From Neoechinorhynchus agilis (Eukaryota; Acanthocephala), in NCBI GenBank assembly GCA_051530055.1, contig CM121342.1, forward strand, positions 6,510,001 to 6,574,000: a stretch of 64,000 bases of DNA, written 5' to 3'. Below are positions 23,301 through 34,660 of the stretch, in pieces (positions within the stretch are counted from its first letter, which is position 1; each line of letters opens with the position of its first letter). Position numbers and translations under genes: made by a program. The notes below the pieces were generated by a model. It saw only the letters and a program-made list of their open reading frames with translations. It made no database searches and was not told the origin of the DNA.

Positions 23301-24708
23301 TTTTTTGTTGTTCTAAGACTTTCCTCAGAGAATATAATTTTTAGTGTTATAATTTTTTGGGCACCAGAAAAAACCTTAGATTTGTTGTCAATTTTTACAG
23401 AATCGATTTCTTTTCGGATTCCCGAAACGAATTCTAAGACTTTCCTCACGAGAATATAACTTTTTAGTGTTATAATTTTTTTGGGCACCAGAAAAAACCT
23501 TAAATTTGTTGTCAATTTTTACAGAATCGATTTCTTTTCGGATTCCCGAAACGAATTCTAAGACTTTCCTCAGGAGAATATAACTTTTTGGTGTTATAAT
23601 TTTTTTGGGCACCAGAAAAAACCTTAGATTTGTTGTCAATTTTTACAGAATCGATTTCTTTTCGGATTCCCGAAACGAATTCTAAGACTTTCCTCAGGAG
23701 AATATAAATTTTTAGTGTTATAATTTTTTTGGGCACCAGAAAAAACCTTAAATTTGTTGTCAATTTTTACAGAATCGATTTCTTTTCGGATTCCCGAAAC
23801 GAATTCTAAGACTTTCCTCAGGAGAAGATATTTTCATAGAAGCGAATACAAAAATGATGTTTAGATTTGTGAGAAGAAAAGCGATGGTACTTTTTTTGAT
23901 GGAAATTCTAGCTTTTTTTTCATTTCGGGAATTAGAATTGTTTTGATAAAAGAAAAAAAGGAGACGATGAGATCAAATGGGTTCATTGCAGTTGGCGACA
24001 ACTTGATGAGTGGCGTTCGTCCGAAGAAAGATCCGCAAAAGTAAGCGAAAACATCATTGGAGATGATCATAAGAGCAGGAATGAGTAGCCAAATGATACC
24101 TTCTAGAAGACATCTCATGCAAAGATTGGACTGAATAACGATTAACATGAGTGAGACATGAGTAAGACTGAACAGGGACAATTGTTTCATATAGAATCGT
24201 CGTTTTAGTTGAAGGACGAAAGTGACGAATCCAGCAGCGTAGAGAATGTGATGAACTCTTCTCATTTAACGGAGAAGATTTAATGAGACGGCTCAGTTTT
24301 AAACGAAATCAGAGTGTGATAAGTAAGAAATGACTGCCCAAAGTCAGTTCTTGCGAGTAAAACACTGAAATGTTCAGTGAAGCTCTCACCGAAAAAATAA
24401 ACATTTGAAGCGAACAGAAAGTACCAGGAGAGAATCCGAAACAAAGGGAAATTGTTCGCTTGATAGACCGAGTGACCGATAGAGATTATCTCATGGTAAC
24501 ATTTGATTTGAACGATCATTATGGCGGCAGCCAGTGCTACGGGACCTGCTTTTACACAAAATGCGAATCCAGCCATCATCGTCAATCCAAGAATCAAACG
24601 AATCTTGTAATTGCTCCAGCGGGATACTTTTGGTTGGTGGTGATTCGGTTTTTGATTGGTCGCTTTGGACCGATGACGCAGACCGGAATTCGATTCGTCG
24701 CGTTTCAT
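20395..24708 (-). CDS. CDS1: Phosphatidate cytidylyltransferase (CDP-diacylglycerol synthase), three exons
   Basis: ER enzyme making CDP-diacylglycerol from phosphatidate and CTP for phosphatidylinositol synthesis. Exons are 24708-24305, 24257-23993 and 20913-20395, giving 395 aa. Intron 1 is 47 nt and GT..AG (GTTTAA..GAGAAG). Motifs are VQIKCYHEIISIG, FASNVYFFGE, FFGRTPLIKLSP joined to KKTWEGFIGG, LYPFQVHAIALSLFAS, then FASGFKRAFKIKDF and IPGHGGFMDRFDCQ, which is the CDP-alcohol synthase signature SGxKRxxxxKDFxxxxPGHGGxxDRxD. Multiple hydrophobic spans are visible. The LSP/KKTWEG junction is exactly as in human CDS1/2, but the 3.1 kb intron between lacks GT..AG ends. I cannot separate CDS1 from CDS2; it is probably the single invertebrate orthologue. 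Confidence 0.95.
20914..23992 (-). other. 3.1 kb non-canonical intron of CDS with terminal inverted repeats
   Basis: Protein collinearity places the intron between CCA (ends 23993) and AAAAAG (starts 20913); the border can slide one base on a shared A. It starts ACTGCAATGAACCC and ends GGATTCATTGCTTT. GCAATGAACCC near the 5' end is complementary to GGATTCATTGC at the 3' end apart from one mismatch, and pairing extends through a nearby TTGA/TCAA. The interior is a 124-bp tandem array plus about 380 bp of unique DNA (20914-21300). Confidence 0.75.
21300..23828. repeat. 124-bp tandem repeat, about 20 copies, in CDS intron
   Basis: The unit contains CCGAAACGAATTCTAAGACT, TTCCTCACGAGAATATAACT and GTTGTCAATTTTTACAGAAT. 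Most units are exactly 124 bp and nearly identical, with a few shorter degenerate units near 22800-22930 and 23280-23340. Minus-strand frames of about 83 codons recur every 124 bp and follow the repeat; they are not genes. Confidence 0.95.
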
Positions 24709-24829
24709 TCCTCTGAAATATTAATTCTTCGATCAAAAGTAACAAAAAAAAACACGAACGGAAAATCGAAACTTGCCCGTCTTTTGTTCGGGAATTAAAA
24801 TCTGACGATAAAGAGGGAGAAAACATGAG

Positions 24830-25180
24830 ACAATTTTTTTTTCAAAATGACCGTCCAAATGATTCACCCGTTTTCCGATGACATTTAATTGGGAAATACG
24901 GAAGAAATGCATTCGTTCAATTGACTGAAATTTGATTGGCTACTTACAAATTTTATTATCTCTTTTTTCGACATTCTGATTGGTTAGAAATTTAAAATTA
25001 GTTGAAATCTTGCTCATTTATTTGCTAACAAAATAAAGATTTATGGCGCGTAGTCGATGTGAGTCGAGGCTCTTGAAAGGACGATTTCTTCTGCTTTTGT
25101 ACTTTCTTGAAGAATTTTTGTAATGGTCAATGGAAATAAGATTTGAACTTATCCTCCCAAGAGCTGAAGACCTTCTGTAA
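24830..25180. other. Upstream region of CDS, nothing specific seen
   Basis: AT-rich region upstream of the CDS start codon on the minus strand. It contains ATTGGCTACTT and TGATTGGTT, CCAAT-box-like sequences that could serve the CDS promoter. No gene was recognised. Confidence 0.3.
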
Positions 25181-27845
25181 GAAATTTTTGATCAGATTTT
25201 TTCATTATGACAAATGGAAGATCTACGCTTTAAAAAAAACAATATTTTAAATCCATTTTAGAAATTTTTGGTCAGATTTTTTCATTTTGACAAGTGGAAG
25301 ATCCACGCTTTAAAAAAAACAATATTTTAAATCCATTTTAGAAATTTTTGATCAGATTTTTTCATTATGACAAGTGGAAGATCTACGTTAAAAAACCAAT
25401 ATTTTAAATCCATTTAAGAAATTTTTGATCAGATTTTTTCATTATGACAATGGAAGATCACGCTTAAAAAACAATATTTAAATCGATCAATTTTTTATTT
25501 GACAAGTGGAAGATCCACATTTAAAAAACAATATTTTAAATCCATTTAAGAAATTTTTGATCAGATTTTTTCATTTTGACAAGTGGAAGATCCACATTTA
25601 AAAAAACAATATTTTAAATCCATTTTAGAAATTTTTGATCAGATTTTTTCATTTTGACAAGTGGAAGATCCACATTTAAAAACAATATTTTAAATCCATT
25701 TAAGAAATTTTTGATCAGATTTTTTCATTTTGACAAGTGGAAGATCCACATTAAAAAAACAATATTTTAAATCCATTTAAGAAATTTTTGATCAGATTTT
25801 TTCATTATGACAAATGGAAGATCCACATTTAAAACAATATTTTAAATCCATTTAAGAAATTTTTGATCAGATTTTTTCATTTTGACAAGTGGAAGATCCA
25901 CATTTAAAAAAACAATATTTTAAATCCATTTAAGAAATTTTTGATCAGATTTTTTCATTTTGACAAGTGGAAGATCCACATTTAAAAACAATATTTTAAA
26001 TCCATTTTAGAAATTTTTGATCAGATTTTTTCATTATGACAAGTGGAAGATCCACATTTAAAAACAATATTTTAAATCCATTTAGAAATTTTGATCAGAT
26101 TTTTCATTTTGACAAGTGGAAGATCCACATTTAAAAACAATATTTTAAATCCATTTAGAAATTTTTGATCAGATTTTTTCATTTTGACAAGTGGAAGATC
26201 CACTTAAAAAACAATATTTTAAATCCATTTAAGAAATTTTTGATCAGATTTTTTCATTTTGACAAGTGGAAGATCCACATTTAAAAACAATATTTTAAAT
26301 CCATTTTAGAAATTTTTGATCAGATTTTTTCATTATGACAAGTGGAAGATCCACATTTAAAAACAATATTTTAAATCCATTTAAGAAATTTTTGATCAGA
26401 TTTTTTCATTATGACAAGTGGAAGATCCACATTTAAAAACAATATTTTAAATCCATTTAAGAAATTTTTGATCAGATTTTTTCATTATGACAAATGGAAG
26501 ATCCACATTAAAAAACAATATTTTAAATCCATTTAAGAAATTTTTGATCAGATTTTTTCATTTTGACAAGTGGAAGATCCACATTTAAAAACAATATTTT
26601 AAATCCATTTTAGAAATTTTTGATCAGATTTTTTCATTTTGACAAGTGGAAGATCCACGTTTAAAAAACAATATTTTAAATCATTTAGAAATTTTTGATC
26701 AATTTTTTCATTATGACAATGGAAGATCCACATTAAAACAATATTTTAAATCCATTTAGAAATTTTTGATCAGATTTTTTCATTTTGACAAGTGGAAGAT
26801 CCACTTTAAAAAAACAATATTTTAAATCCATTTTAGAAATTTTTGATCAGATTTTTTCATTATGACAAATGGAAGATCCACATTTAAAAAAACAATATTT
26901 TAAATCCATTTTAGAAATTTTTGATCAGATTTTTTCATTTTGACAAGTGGAAGATCCACATTAAAAAAACAATATTTTAAATCCATTTTAGAAATTTTTG
27001 ATCAGATTTTTTCATTATGACAAATGGAAGATCCACATTTAAAAAAACAATATTTTAAATCCATTTTAGAAATTTTTGATCAGATTTTTTCATTATGACA
27101 AGTGGAAGATCCACTTTAAAAAAACAATATTTTAAATCCATTTAAGAAATTTTTGATCAGATTTTTTCATTATGACAAATGGAAGATCCACATTTAAAAA
27201 CAATATTTTAAATCCATTTAGAAATTTTTGATCAGATTTTTTCATTATGACAAGTGGAAGATCCACGTTTAAAAAAACAATATTTTAAATCCATTTTAGA
27301 AATTTTTGATCAGATTTTTTCATTATGACAAGTGGAAGATCCACGCTTTAAAAAAACAATATTTTAAATCCATTTTAGAAATTTTTGATCAGATTTTTTC
27401 ATTTTGACAAGTGGAAGATCCACGTTTAAAAAAACAATATTTTAAATCCATTTAGAAATTTTTGATCAGATTTTTTCATTTGACAAATGGAAGATCCACA
27501 TTTAAAAAACAATATTTTAAATCCATTTGAGAAATTTTTGATCAGATTTTTTCATTTTGACAAGTGGAAGATCACGTTTAAAAAAACAATATTTTAAATC
27601 CATTTTAGAAATTTTTGATCAGATTTTTTCATTATGACAAATGGAAGATCCACGCTTTAAAAAAACAATATTTTAAATCCATTTTAGAAATTTTTGATCA
27701 GATTTTTTCATTTTGACAAGTGGAAGATCTACGCTTTAAAAAAAACAATATTTTAAATCCATTTTAGAAATTTTTGATGAGATTTTTTCATTATGACAAG
27801 TGGAAGATCCACGCTTTAAAAAAACAATAATTTAAATCCATTGGA
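25180..27845. repeat. About 86-bp tandem repeat, about 31 copies
   Basis: Unit core is GAAATTTTTGATCAGATTTT, TTCATTTTGACAAGTGGAAG, ATCCAC and AACAATATTTTAAATCCATT. Variation is mainly in A-run length, in ATTATGACAA versus ATTTTGACAA, and in CCACGCTTT versus CCACATTT. The CCACGCTTT form sits at both ends of the array and the CCACATTT form in the middle, as expected if the centre expanded most recently. Confidence 0.95.
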
Positions 27846-28053
27846 TCTTAAATTAACCAATCTCTAAAAATAATAATAAGACTTTTTATTCGGCCTACAT
27901 TTCCGCAATGTTGAAAATGGCTCATTCGTCGTCATTTTCTGCCTCGTATTGCTGGCATCGAAAAGAAAAACACTGCCATTCTCCGTTTTTATTGTAAAAG
28001 TGAGTCAGAATTCCTCAATGTTTTCTCAGTAAATCCATTTTCGGAGTTGTTTT

Positions 28054-28260
28054 ATGGAACCTTTAACTTATAAAATACAATCAAATCACCGTCGCAGTTA
28101 TTCTTTGACCGACAGCATTTCCTCACTGGATTGCGATGCTAATATTCTTGAATCCATAAAAAAAAGAATTGTTTTTCAACAAAAGTTCATTAGTTGTAAA
28201 TATCAAAAGCTTCTTCTCACGCATTTTCTAACTCTCTCGAGAACTTATTCTGTTTTGTAA
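28054..28260 (+). CDS. Possible small protein, 68 aa, unrecognised
   Basis: An ATG-started frame between the end of the 86-bp array and the geminin palindrome. The product begins MEPLTYKIQSNHRRSYSLTD and ends LTHFLTLSRTYSVL. The N-terminal half is serine-rich with an acidic patch, the rest basic and hydrophobic. Composition is protein-like but no domain is recognised, and no convincing partner exon was found. It may be a chance frame or the last exon of a gene. Confidence 0.25.
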   Translation: MEPLTYKIQSNHRRSYSLTDSISSLDCDANILESIKKRIVFQQKFISCKYQKLLLTHFLTLSRTYSVL

Positions 28261-29152
28261 ATATCTAAACTATAAAATATATTTGGAAATAGCACCAAAA
28301 TTGTAAAATTAACGGTTAAAGCGACTTTTGTGGTCTACGAAAAATTCGATAAAAAATCATTGACTCCTACAAAGATAAGAAGACATTTTGAGAATTGAGT
28401 TATTGGCAATACCAATTTTTTTGTCGATATTGATTATCCGTTCAAATATGGATTTGTGAAACGTTTAGTTACTATTCCAGGAATTATGTTTCAATTGAGA
28501 AAACGCCGTTGACCGATAAATTTACCAAAATATTATCACAAAAAATGGAAATCATTTACTCGCCGAAAATCTCACAGCTAATATCAAACTTCTTTAAATA
28601 GTTTTTTCTGTGCAGAATTTTAGAAATTTTAATCACCTTTCAGCGGTTAGCAATGCGATTCGCTCATGACTAAAAATCAAACTTACGACATTCAAAGACA
28701 AAATCCACACCAAAAATTTATCCTTTTAATAAAAAAAATTACCGAAAATCTACAAATTTTTTTTAACAATATTAATAAATCTGATTCTTCAAAAATGTGA
28801 ACGGCGAAACATCTTTAATGAAACCAAAAACGAAACAATGTTCGAAATCTGAACATGAACAAAACAATGAGCGAAAATCTGAAGATCCAAAGACGAAAAC
28901 GTTTAAATGCGAACAACATTGAACCACGATGATTTTGATTGATTTTAATATAAAAAACCCATGAATTCCGAGTTAATAATAAAAAAATTGCCGAATCACA
29001 GAAATGTGCACGTATTGACGAATTGTAAATTTTTAAAAAACATTTTCTTACAAAGCAACAAAAACCTTATTTGTGATTGAGATTTACTTTACGCCCAAAA
29101 ACCTTACAAGACGCATTTTCCCATTTTCAGAAAAGATTAAAATCATCAATCC
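28261..29152. other. AT-rich spacer, nothing recognised
   Basis: About 0.9 kb of AT-rich DNA with many A-runs. No convincing gene, tRNA, repeat array or transposon end was seen. Confidence 0.4.
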
Positions 29153-29260
29153 TTTTTTTGCTCAAAATAATCGACTGCTTCAACGAAAAAAAAACTAATG
29201 ATTTTTTTGTGTTCTAAAAAAAATCAAGAAATGAACACTTTCAAAACAAGGCGAGCTCGT

Positions 29261-29827
29261 TCATTTGCTGCCCATTCGATTGATGAGCTTTACAGCATCA
29301 TCAAGAATGTTTCTAAGTTCTTGAACTTCAATATAAAGTTGATCAATGATCATGTGAAGCCGTTCATTTTCTTCGAGTGTCTTTTCAAGAGCGATTCGTC
29401 TTTGTTCTGCCATTTGAGCCCAATATTCATGGCTCGCTTCATTGCAGGTGAGCATATCGAAAACTTCTTCTTTTGACATTTCGGACACTCGTTTCCGTTC
29501 CCGGACGCTGACCAGAGTCTGGACCGACTTTTCCTCGGTCTCATTCACTTCATCGATGATTGGTTTGAACACTTTATCATTTTCCAATGATGATTGTTGT
29601 TGACGAAGATGATCGCAGTTATCGACGCCGGAGAAAATCCGAGTGACACTCCGGCGAAGATGTTTGCTTCTCCATTTAGACGAAGCCGCCGTCGAATGAT
29701 TCGAAGGGGCCAAGTTCTCTTTATCGAATCCACTTTTTTGAACAGCATCCAGAAGATCGACCCCAACGGAATGAGATCTACTCGAAGAAAGACGCTTGAA
29801 TATATTAAAACGGCGTTGAGATGGCAT
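29261..29827 (-). CDS. GMNN: Geminin, left copy
   Basis: DNA replication licensing inhibitor that binds Cdt1 through a coiled coil. It is identical in sequence to the right copy (30417-30983) and transcribed away from it. The 188-aa frame is intronless. Residues about 118-185, starting EEVFDMLTCNEASHEYWAQM then AEQRRIALEKTLEENERLHM, match the Cdt1-binding segment and leucine zipper of geminin (human [20 protein letters not shown]). Start codons of the two copies lie 589 bp apart, so they share one divergent promoter region. See the right copy for degron and promoter details. Confidence 0.88.
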   Translation of the reverse strand: MPSQRRFNIFKRLSSSRSHSVGVDLLDAVQKSGFDKENLAPSNHSTAASSKWRSKHLRRSVTRIFSGVDNCDHLRQQQSSLENDKVFKPIIDEVNETEEKSVQTLVSVRERKRVSEMSKEEVFDMLTCNEASHEYWAQMAEQRRIALEKTLEENERLHMIIDQLYIEVQELRNILDDAVKLINRMGSK

Positions 29828-29962
29828 ATCTGGAAAAGGAGATGTGGAGCCGTTGCCGTTGCTCGGTTAAAGGAGGTGCGGGCGCGCGCGGTCACGTGCG
29901 GTAACGCGACCAAAACGCGTGACGTCAAACGCGATCACGCGCTGCAAATGGCCAAAACGATT

Positions 29963-30284
29963 TGAATCGCTGTGTCAGTTTAAAGTTCCAATTTTGAGTC
30001 GAAATTTAAATTAAAGGACGATTTAAAATTTAAAAGAGGAAGGGTTTAAAACTCTGGCAATACTGCAAGCATTCGGGCGACAATTAAGGACGACGAAACA
30101 AAAAAATTGATCGATTGTTCAAAATTGAAGTTTAAAAACGATAGGCCCGCGATTGAACACTCGTCTTACGATTCTTGCTTCACGGATTATCAATCGATCA
30201 ATTATTTCCAGAGTTTTAAACCCTTCCTCTTTCATCCATTGATTGGAAATTGCTTTTTAATCAAAGTAAAAGACTTAAAATAAT
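29963..30284. promoter_or_regulatory. Centre of the geminin palindrome, divergent promoter region
   Basis: Sequence between the two inverted arms. Together with the inner parts of the arms, which each contain CGCGTGACGTCAAACGCG-type CpG-rich sequence, it must hold the promoters of both divergent geminin copies. It contains nested shorter inverted repeats. No TATA box is obvious. Confidence 0.45.
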
Positions 30285-30416
30285 CGTTTTGGCCATTTGC
30301 AGCGCGTGATCGCGTTTGACGTCACGCGTTTTGGTCGCGTTACCGCACGTGACCGCGCGCGCCCGCACCTCCTTTAACCGAGCAACGGCAACGGCTCCAC
30401 ATCTCCTTTTCCAGAT

Positions 30417-30983
30417 ATGCCATCTCAACGCCGTTTTAATATATTCAAGCGTCTTTCTTCGAGTAGATCTCATTCCGTTGGGGTCGATCTTCTGGATGCT
30501 GTTCAAAAAAGTGGATTCGATAAAGAGAACTTGGCCCCTTCGAATCATTCGACGGCGGCTTCGTCTAAATGGAGAAGCAAACATCTTCGCCGGAGTGTCA
30601 CTCGGATTTTCTCCGGCGTCGATAACTGCGATCATCTTCGTCAACAACAATCATCATTGGAAAATGATAAAGTGTTCAAACCAATCATCGATGAAGTGAA
30701 TGAGACCGAGGAAAAGTCGGTCCAGACTCTGGTCAGCGTCCGGGAACGGAAACGAGTGTCCGAAATGTCAAAAGAAGAAGTTTTCGATATGCTCACCTGC
30801 AATGAAGCGAGCCATGAATATTGGGCTCAAATGGCAGAACAAAGACGAATCGCTCTTGAAAAGACACTCGAAGAAAATGAACGGCTTCACATGATCATTG
30901 ATCAACTTTATATTGAAGTTCAAGAACTTAGAAACATTCTTGATGATGCTGTAAAGCTCATCAATCGAATGGGCAGCAAATGA
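30417..30983 (+). CDS. GMNN: Geminin, right copy
   Basis: Intronless frame of 188 aa (human geminin 209 aa). The N-terminus MPSQRRFNIFKRLSSSRSHS is basic and serine-rich. Residues 36-38 form a KEN box in GFDKENLAP, a plausible APC/C-Cdh1 degron in place of the vertebrate RxxL destruction box. The C-terminal coiled coil has heptads through LEKTLEENERLHMIIDQL and VQELRNILDDAVKLINRM, ending GSK; the acidic tail of vertebrate geminin is absent. Geminin was chosen over its relatives Idas/GEMC1 and multicilin by the short overall length and the NEASHEYWAQMAEQRR segment (inference). The CpG-rich upstream block 30305-30365 contains a palindromic cAMP-response-like TGACGTCA and an E-box CACGTG. Confidence 0.9.
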   Translation: MPSQRRFNIFKRLSSSRSHSVGVDLLDAVQKSGFDKENLAPSNHSTAASSKWRSKHLRRSVTRIFSGVDNCDHLRQQQSSLENDKVFKPIIDEVNETEEKSVQTLVSVRERKRVSEMSKEEVFDMLTCNEASHEYWAQMAEQRRIALEKTLEENERLHMIIDQLYIEVQELRNILDDAVKLINRMGSK

Positions 30984-31093
30984 ACGAGCTCGCCTTGTTT
31001 TGAAAGTGTTCATTTCTTGATTTTTTTAGAACACAAAAAAATCATTAGTTTTTTTTTCGTTGAAGCAGTCGATTATTTTGAGCAAAAAATTTT

Positions 31094-32622
31094 GCCGCAA
31101 CTGCCGATCAAATTATTAAATTTGTGAGAATAATTAATATTTGCAAGATATTGCGAGTAATAATCGTCAAATTCGTTTTTTATCTCCATAAATTTGAGCT
31201 TTTTAAGTTGCATCTAAAAAATAATCTGCCCAGATTTATTTCGGTATTTAAAGCGTTTTAAGATTCATTGCTCATTTTATTCTTCTGAATTAAAAAAAAT
31301 TTCCGAAATAAAATGGCAGATAATATTACAGAAGCAGCGAGTTTATAGATAACGCTGATTTTTTTATCGAATGATTTGTCCGAAAAAATTGTTCAATTTG
31401 AAATAATATATACACAAAAGCTAAATAAACTAATTGTTCATATAAAAAATACCAGATTTTAAATTATTTGCAATACAAGAGACAAATGGCGATTTCTTAA
31501 CAAAATGCTCGAAAAACCCTTTTTTTTGACGTATTCCAAATTCACGGTTTAAAAATCATCAAGTATAAAGAATAAAAAGAAAGTTCGAATCTTTTAATTT
31601 GACACAAAGAACGAGCAATTATATTCTCGTATTTCTAAGAACTCGATTTTTAAATGCTTCAAATAAAAGTATCCGATAATAAAAATCAAGTATTATTTTG
31701 AGCGAAAGAAAATCGAATTATTTAAATATAATTTTGCGCACATTTTTATTTTTGGCGGTTTGATTTTTAATTCACATTTTTGTCTCATTCTGTCATCAAA
31801 TTTTTCTCATTTAATTGTAGACGTAGTTTGCACATTGAACGGTGGATCCTCTATTTCTCGCTTCTCGTTTTTATTGAACATTTTTAAAATTTATTGTTAT
31901 AAGATTCAAAGAATTGCCATTTAGAACCACAACGTTCCTAATGGGCACGAGTCTTTCATTAGCCGCCTCTATAATAAAAATCCATTTCATTTTTCAGATG
32001 AACCGCGAAGAAACGATTCATTGTGGTCGATATCGATAAAATGATCGTTCGGCTAAATCAACGTCCTCGGCATTCACGAAAAAAAATCGTCCGGGCAACT
32101 TTTAAAACTCAAAAAACTCGCCATTGGATGCTTTTATTAATGTGATCAAAGAAATGAGAGATATTTTGATAGAAATACTCCATGGAAACGTTATCCTATC
32201 AGTAATCCAAAATCCGTAAATTTTTGGTCTCATTGTGCTCATTGGAATTATTATTAATGTTGCAAAATCCGCGTATCGAATCTTATATTTTATTCTTGCC
32301 ATCATGAGGAGATTTCAATGGTTCAGTCGTATTGCACTTTTTATCATTGGGTCTAAATCGAATCTTAAAAACCAATCAACCTTCCTAATAATATCCATAA
32401 ATAAAAAAATCAAATACGATAGATCATTCGGCAGTTAATATGTATCATTTCATTCCCAAGAAGACAATACGTCTTTTTCCAAACGCTCGATCAATTCGCA
32501 ATTTCAAATAACGTTATTTTTCAAGCTTTTTATTAAACTGCGTAATTGGAAATAAAATTGTTGTTTTGACAGTCAGCCATCTTTTGTGCTCAAATCTATA
32601 ATATTTGATGTCCTTCCTTCAG
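31094..32622. other. AT-rich spacer, possible decayed transporter exons
   Basis: Mostly AT-rich with no intact gene. Around 31925-31985 a plus-strand frame reads FLMGTSLSLAASI, which resembles a transporter membrane span and might be an upstream exon or remnant of the MFS gene whose end lies at 32623-32947. I could not link them. Confidence 0.25.
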
Positions 32623-32947
32623 GCATCGCAAAGTTCTCGGCAGCGACTAATTCTGATATCGTTCGGATGTTCGCATCTGAGCGATTTCCAACGAAGTACA
32701 GACAATTTGGAGTTGCGGTCAATTGTAGTCGAATATTTTGAAAAATCAACTGACTTATCAAAGACTCGAAACTATGCTCTCGATTGGAGGATTTGCACTT
32801 TTTGTTGCCATATTGATAATTTATTTACCTGAGACAAAACTCCATACAATTTCTGAAGTTTCTGATATGAAGGGGCTCGGACAATGTGCAAGAGAAACGT
32901 TTTGTAGGATCCGGAGGAAGCCAAAAGATAAGCCGGCAATGGAATGA
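32623..32947 (+). pseudogene. C-terminal part of an MFS (SLC22-like) transporter, probably a remnant
   Basis: After a CTTCCTTCAG acceptor, 32623 onward reads IAKFSAATNSDIVRMFASER then FPTKYRQFGVAVNC, matching the TM10-11 region of organic-ion transporters (GKF..., YTSELFPTVVRNxGVG). A second piece, ending at the stop at 32945-32947, reads MLSIGGFALFVAILIIYLPE then TKLHTISEVSD, the last membrane span followed by the MFS LPETK motif. The two pieces are in different frames, with too little sequence between them for TM11 and no clear canonical intron. Upstream membrane spans were not found. Either this is a broken gene, or it has introns I cannot define. Confidence 0.45.
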
Positions 32948-34245
32948 AGGTAATCGTGGAGAAATATTAAAAAAAAGTGACATCATTTATATATTTTACG
33001 AATTCTGTTAACGCTTTTAAATTCAAAAAAACAAATAATGAAACAATTTTTTGAGGTTTTGAGCGAAAATTTATTGTTTTCAACAACAACGGATTCTTAT
33101 TTTAAACAAAAAAAACCTTCAAAAATCCGAGAATGAGTGCAAATCTCACTTTTAAATCTTTACTTCCATTTAAAATTTAATTTATTCGAATATCTGCTGA
33201 TACCAACAATTTTCGTCTAATAATAAAATCAATCTTTTTATTCAATTTTTTTGATTCTGAAAGCAACTAGAATGCTAATATGGCACTCGCACGATAAATT
33301 TTTCCATTAAAATGATCAAGAATATTTTTTAGGTCCAGCTTCTTCATTATTATTTTCTTTCTATGTTTGTTTCTTCATTTGATCGCACAGGAATAATTTT
33401 TTTTAATATTTAAACGAACTTTTCAAATTTAAAAAAATTTAATGCGATATAATGGCACAAAGTTTGTTTATTAGATTTTTGTCAATAAATTCAATTTTTT
33501 ACGCCATATAAATGTATAAAAATAAATGCTTTTTTTAAAGTTCGTTGAAATATTTAAAAAAAATTAAGTTTCCACTATCAAATGAAGAAAAAAATGCTTT
33601 TGGTGATTTTAATGGAAGATTTTACATCTACATTCAATTTCTTAAATTTCACTTTTGCTGTCGGTTTAAAAAAAGAAGATCGTTTTCAAACAAAAAACGC
33701 GAAGTTTCAATGTTTTATAAAACGAACGAAGATTTTTTTAAAGAAAGTCTAACTCGATTTCTTAATTAAAAATCATCATATTGATAGTCGAACCTTTAAT
33801 GCAATTTCCTTCAGTATTTTAAAAACGTTCAAGTTCTCCAGAGGAAAATTGATTTTTAAGGTGCTCAAAGCGGCATTAAGAATTGCGAAAGAATGGAAAG
33901 TTGCTTATCAAATGCTCAATTCGACTCAGAATTCTCTAGTGTAATAATTCTTAGATTCAGTTTCATTTAAAAGTTTGAGTTTTGGAGTTTTTTCAAAATG
34001 AATTATATTTCCGATTGATTTTTGATCGATGGTCGAAACGGTTCAAGGCGCTAAATACTCTCCGATTAAATGGCTCATTATTTTCAATTTAAAAAATGTC
34101 GAAGAATTTAAAGACTGGACTGCAATTCGTCTTTATTGATAAAAATCGACAAAGTCACGGTTTTATTAGACGTGTGCCCATTTCTCATTTTCTAAATAAA
34201 AATATTGGCAATTTTTCATTACAAAATTTTTTGGACACAAAAGCG
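32948..34245. other. AT-rich spacer upstream of the microsatellite, nothing recognised
   Basis: About 1.3 kb of AT-rich DNA. The frame at 33545-33769 is lysine/phenylalanine-rich low-complexity translation of AT-rich sequence and is not supported as a gene. Confidence 0.4.
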
Positions 34246-34263
34246 TTTCGACCAATCAAAATC

Positions 34264-34660
<397 letters not shown>

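Larger units (their letters stand above)
29153..31093. repeat. Large palindrome: two arms of about 810 bp around a 322-bp centre
   Basis: The left arm 29153-29962 is the reverse complement of the right arm 30285-31093. Wherever compared they are identical (both encoded 188-residue proteins are the same), with a one-base length difference in a T-run near 29219/31021. The centre 29963-30284 is itself partly foldback: GAGGAAGGGTTTAAAACTCT (30038) pairs with the segment at 30211-30232, and AATTGATCGATTG (30104) with CAATCGATCAATT (30190). This is either a very recent inverted duplication or an assembly artefact. Confidence 0.9.

Noticed and set aside
21127-23763. Series of overlapping 83-133 aa minus-strand frames (MTTNLRFFLVPKKIITL..)
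   Set aside because: They repeat with the 124-bp array inside the CDS intron, change frame between units and start on repeat-borne ATGs.
24258-24304. Non-canonical intron between CDS exons 1 and 2
   Set aside because: TC|GTTTAA with GAGAAG|AGTTC keeps frame and homology; it is an ordinary 47-nt GT..AG intron.
304-27845. CRISPR-like arrays
   Set aside because: The repeats are contiguous long-unit tandem repeats without unique spacers, in animal DNA.
29545-30699. Alternative-frame proteins of 123-129 aa in the geminin palindrome
   Set aside because: They overlap geminin in other frames; only the geminin frame has family homology.
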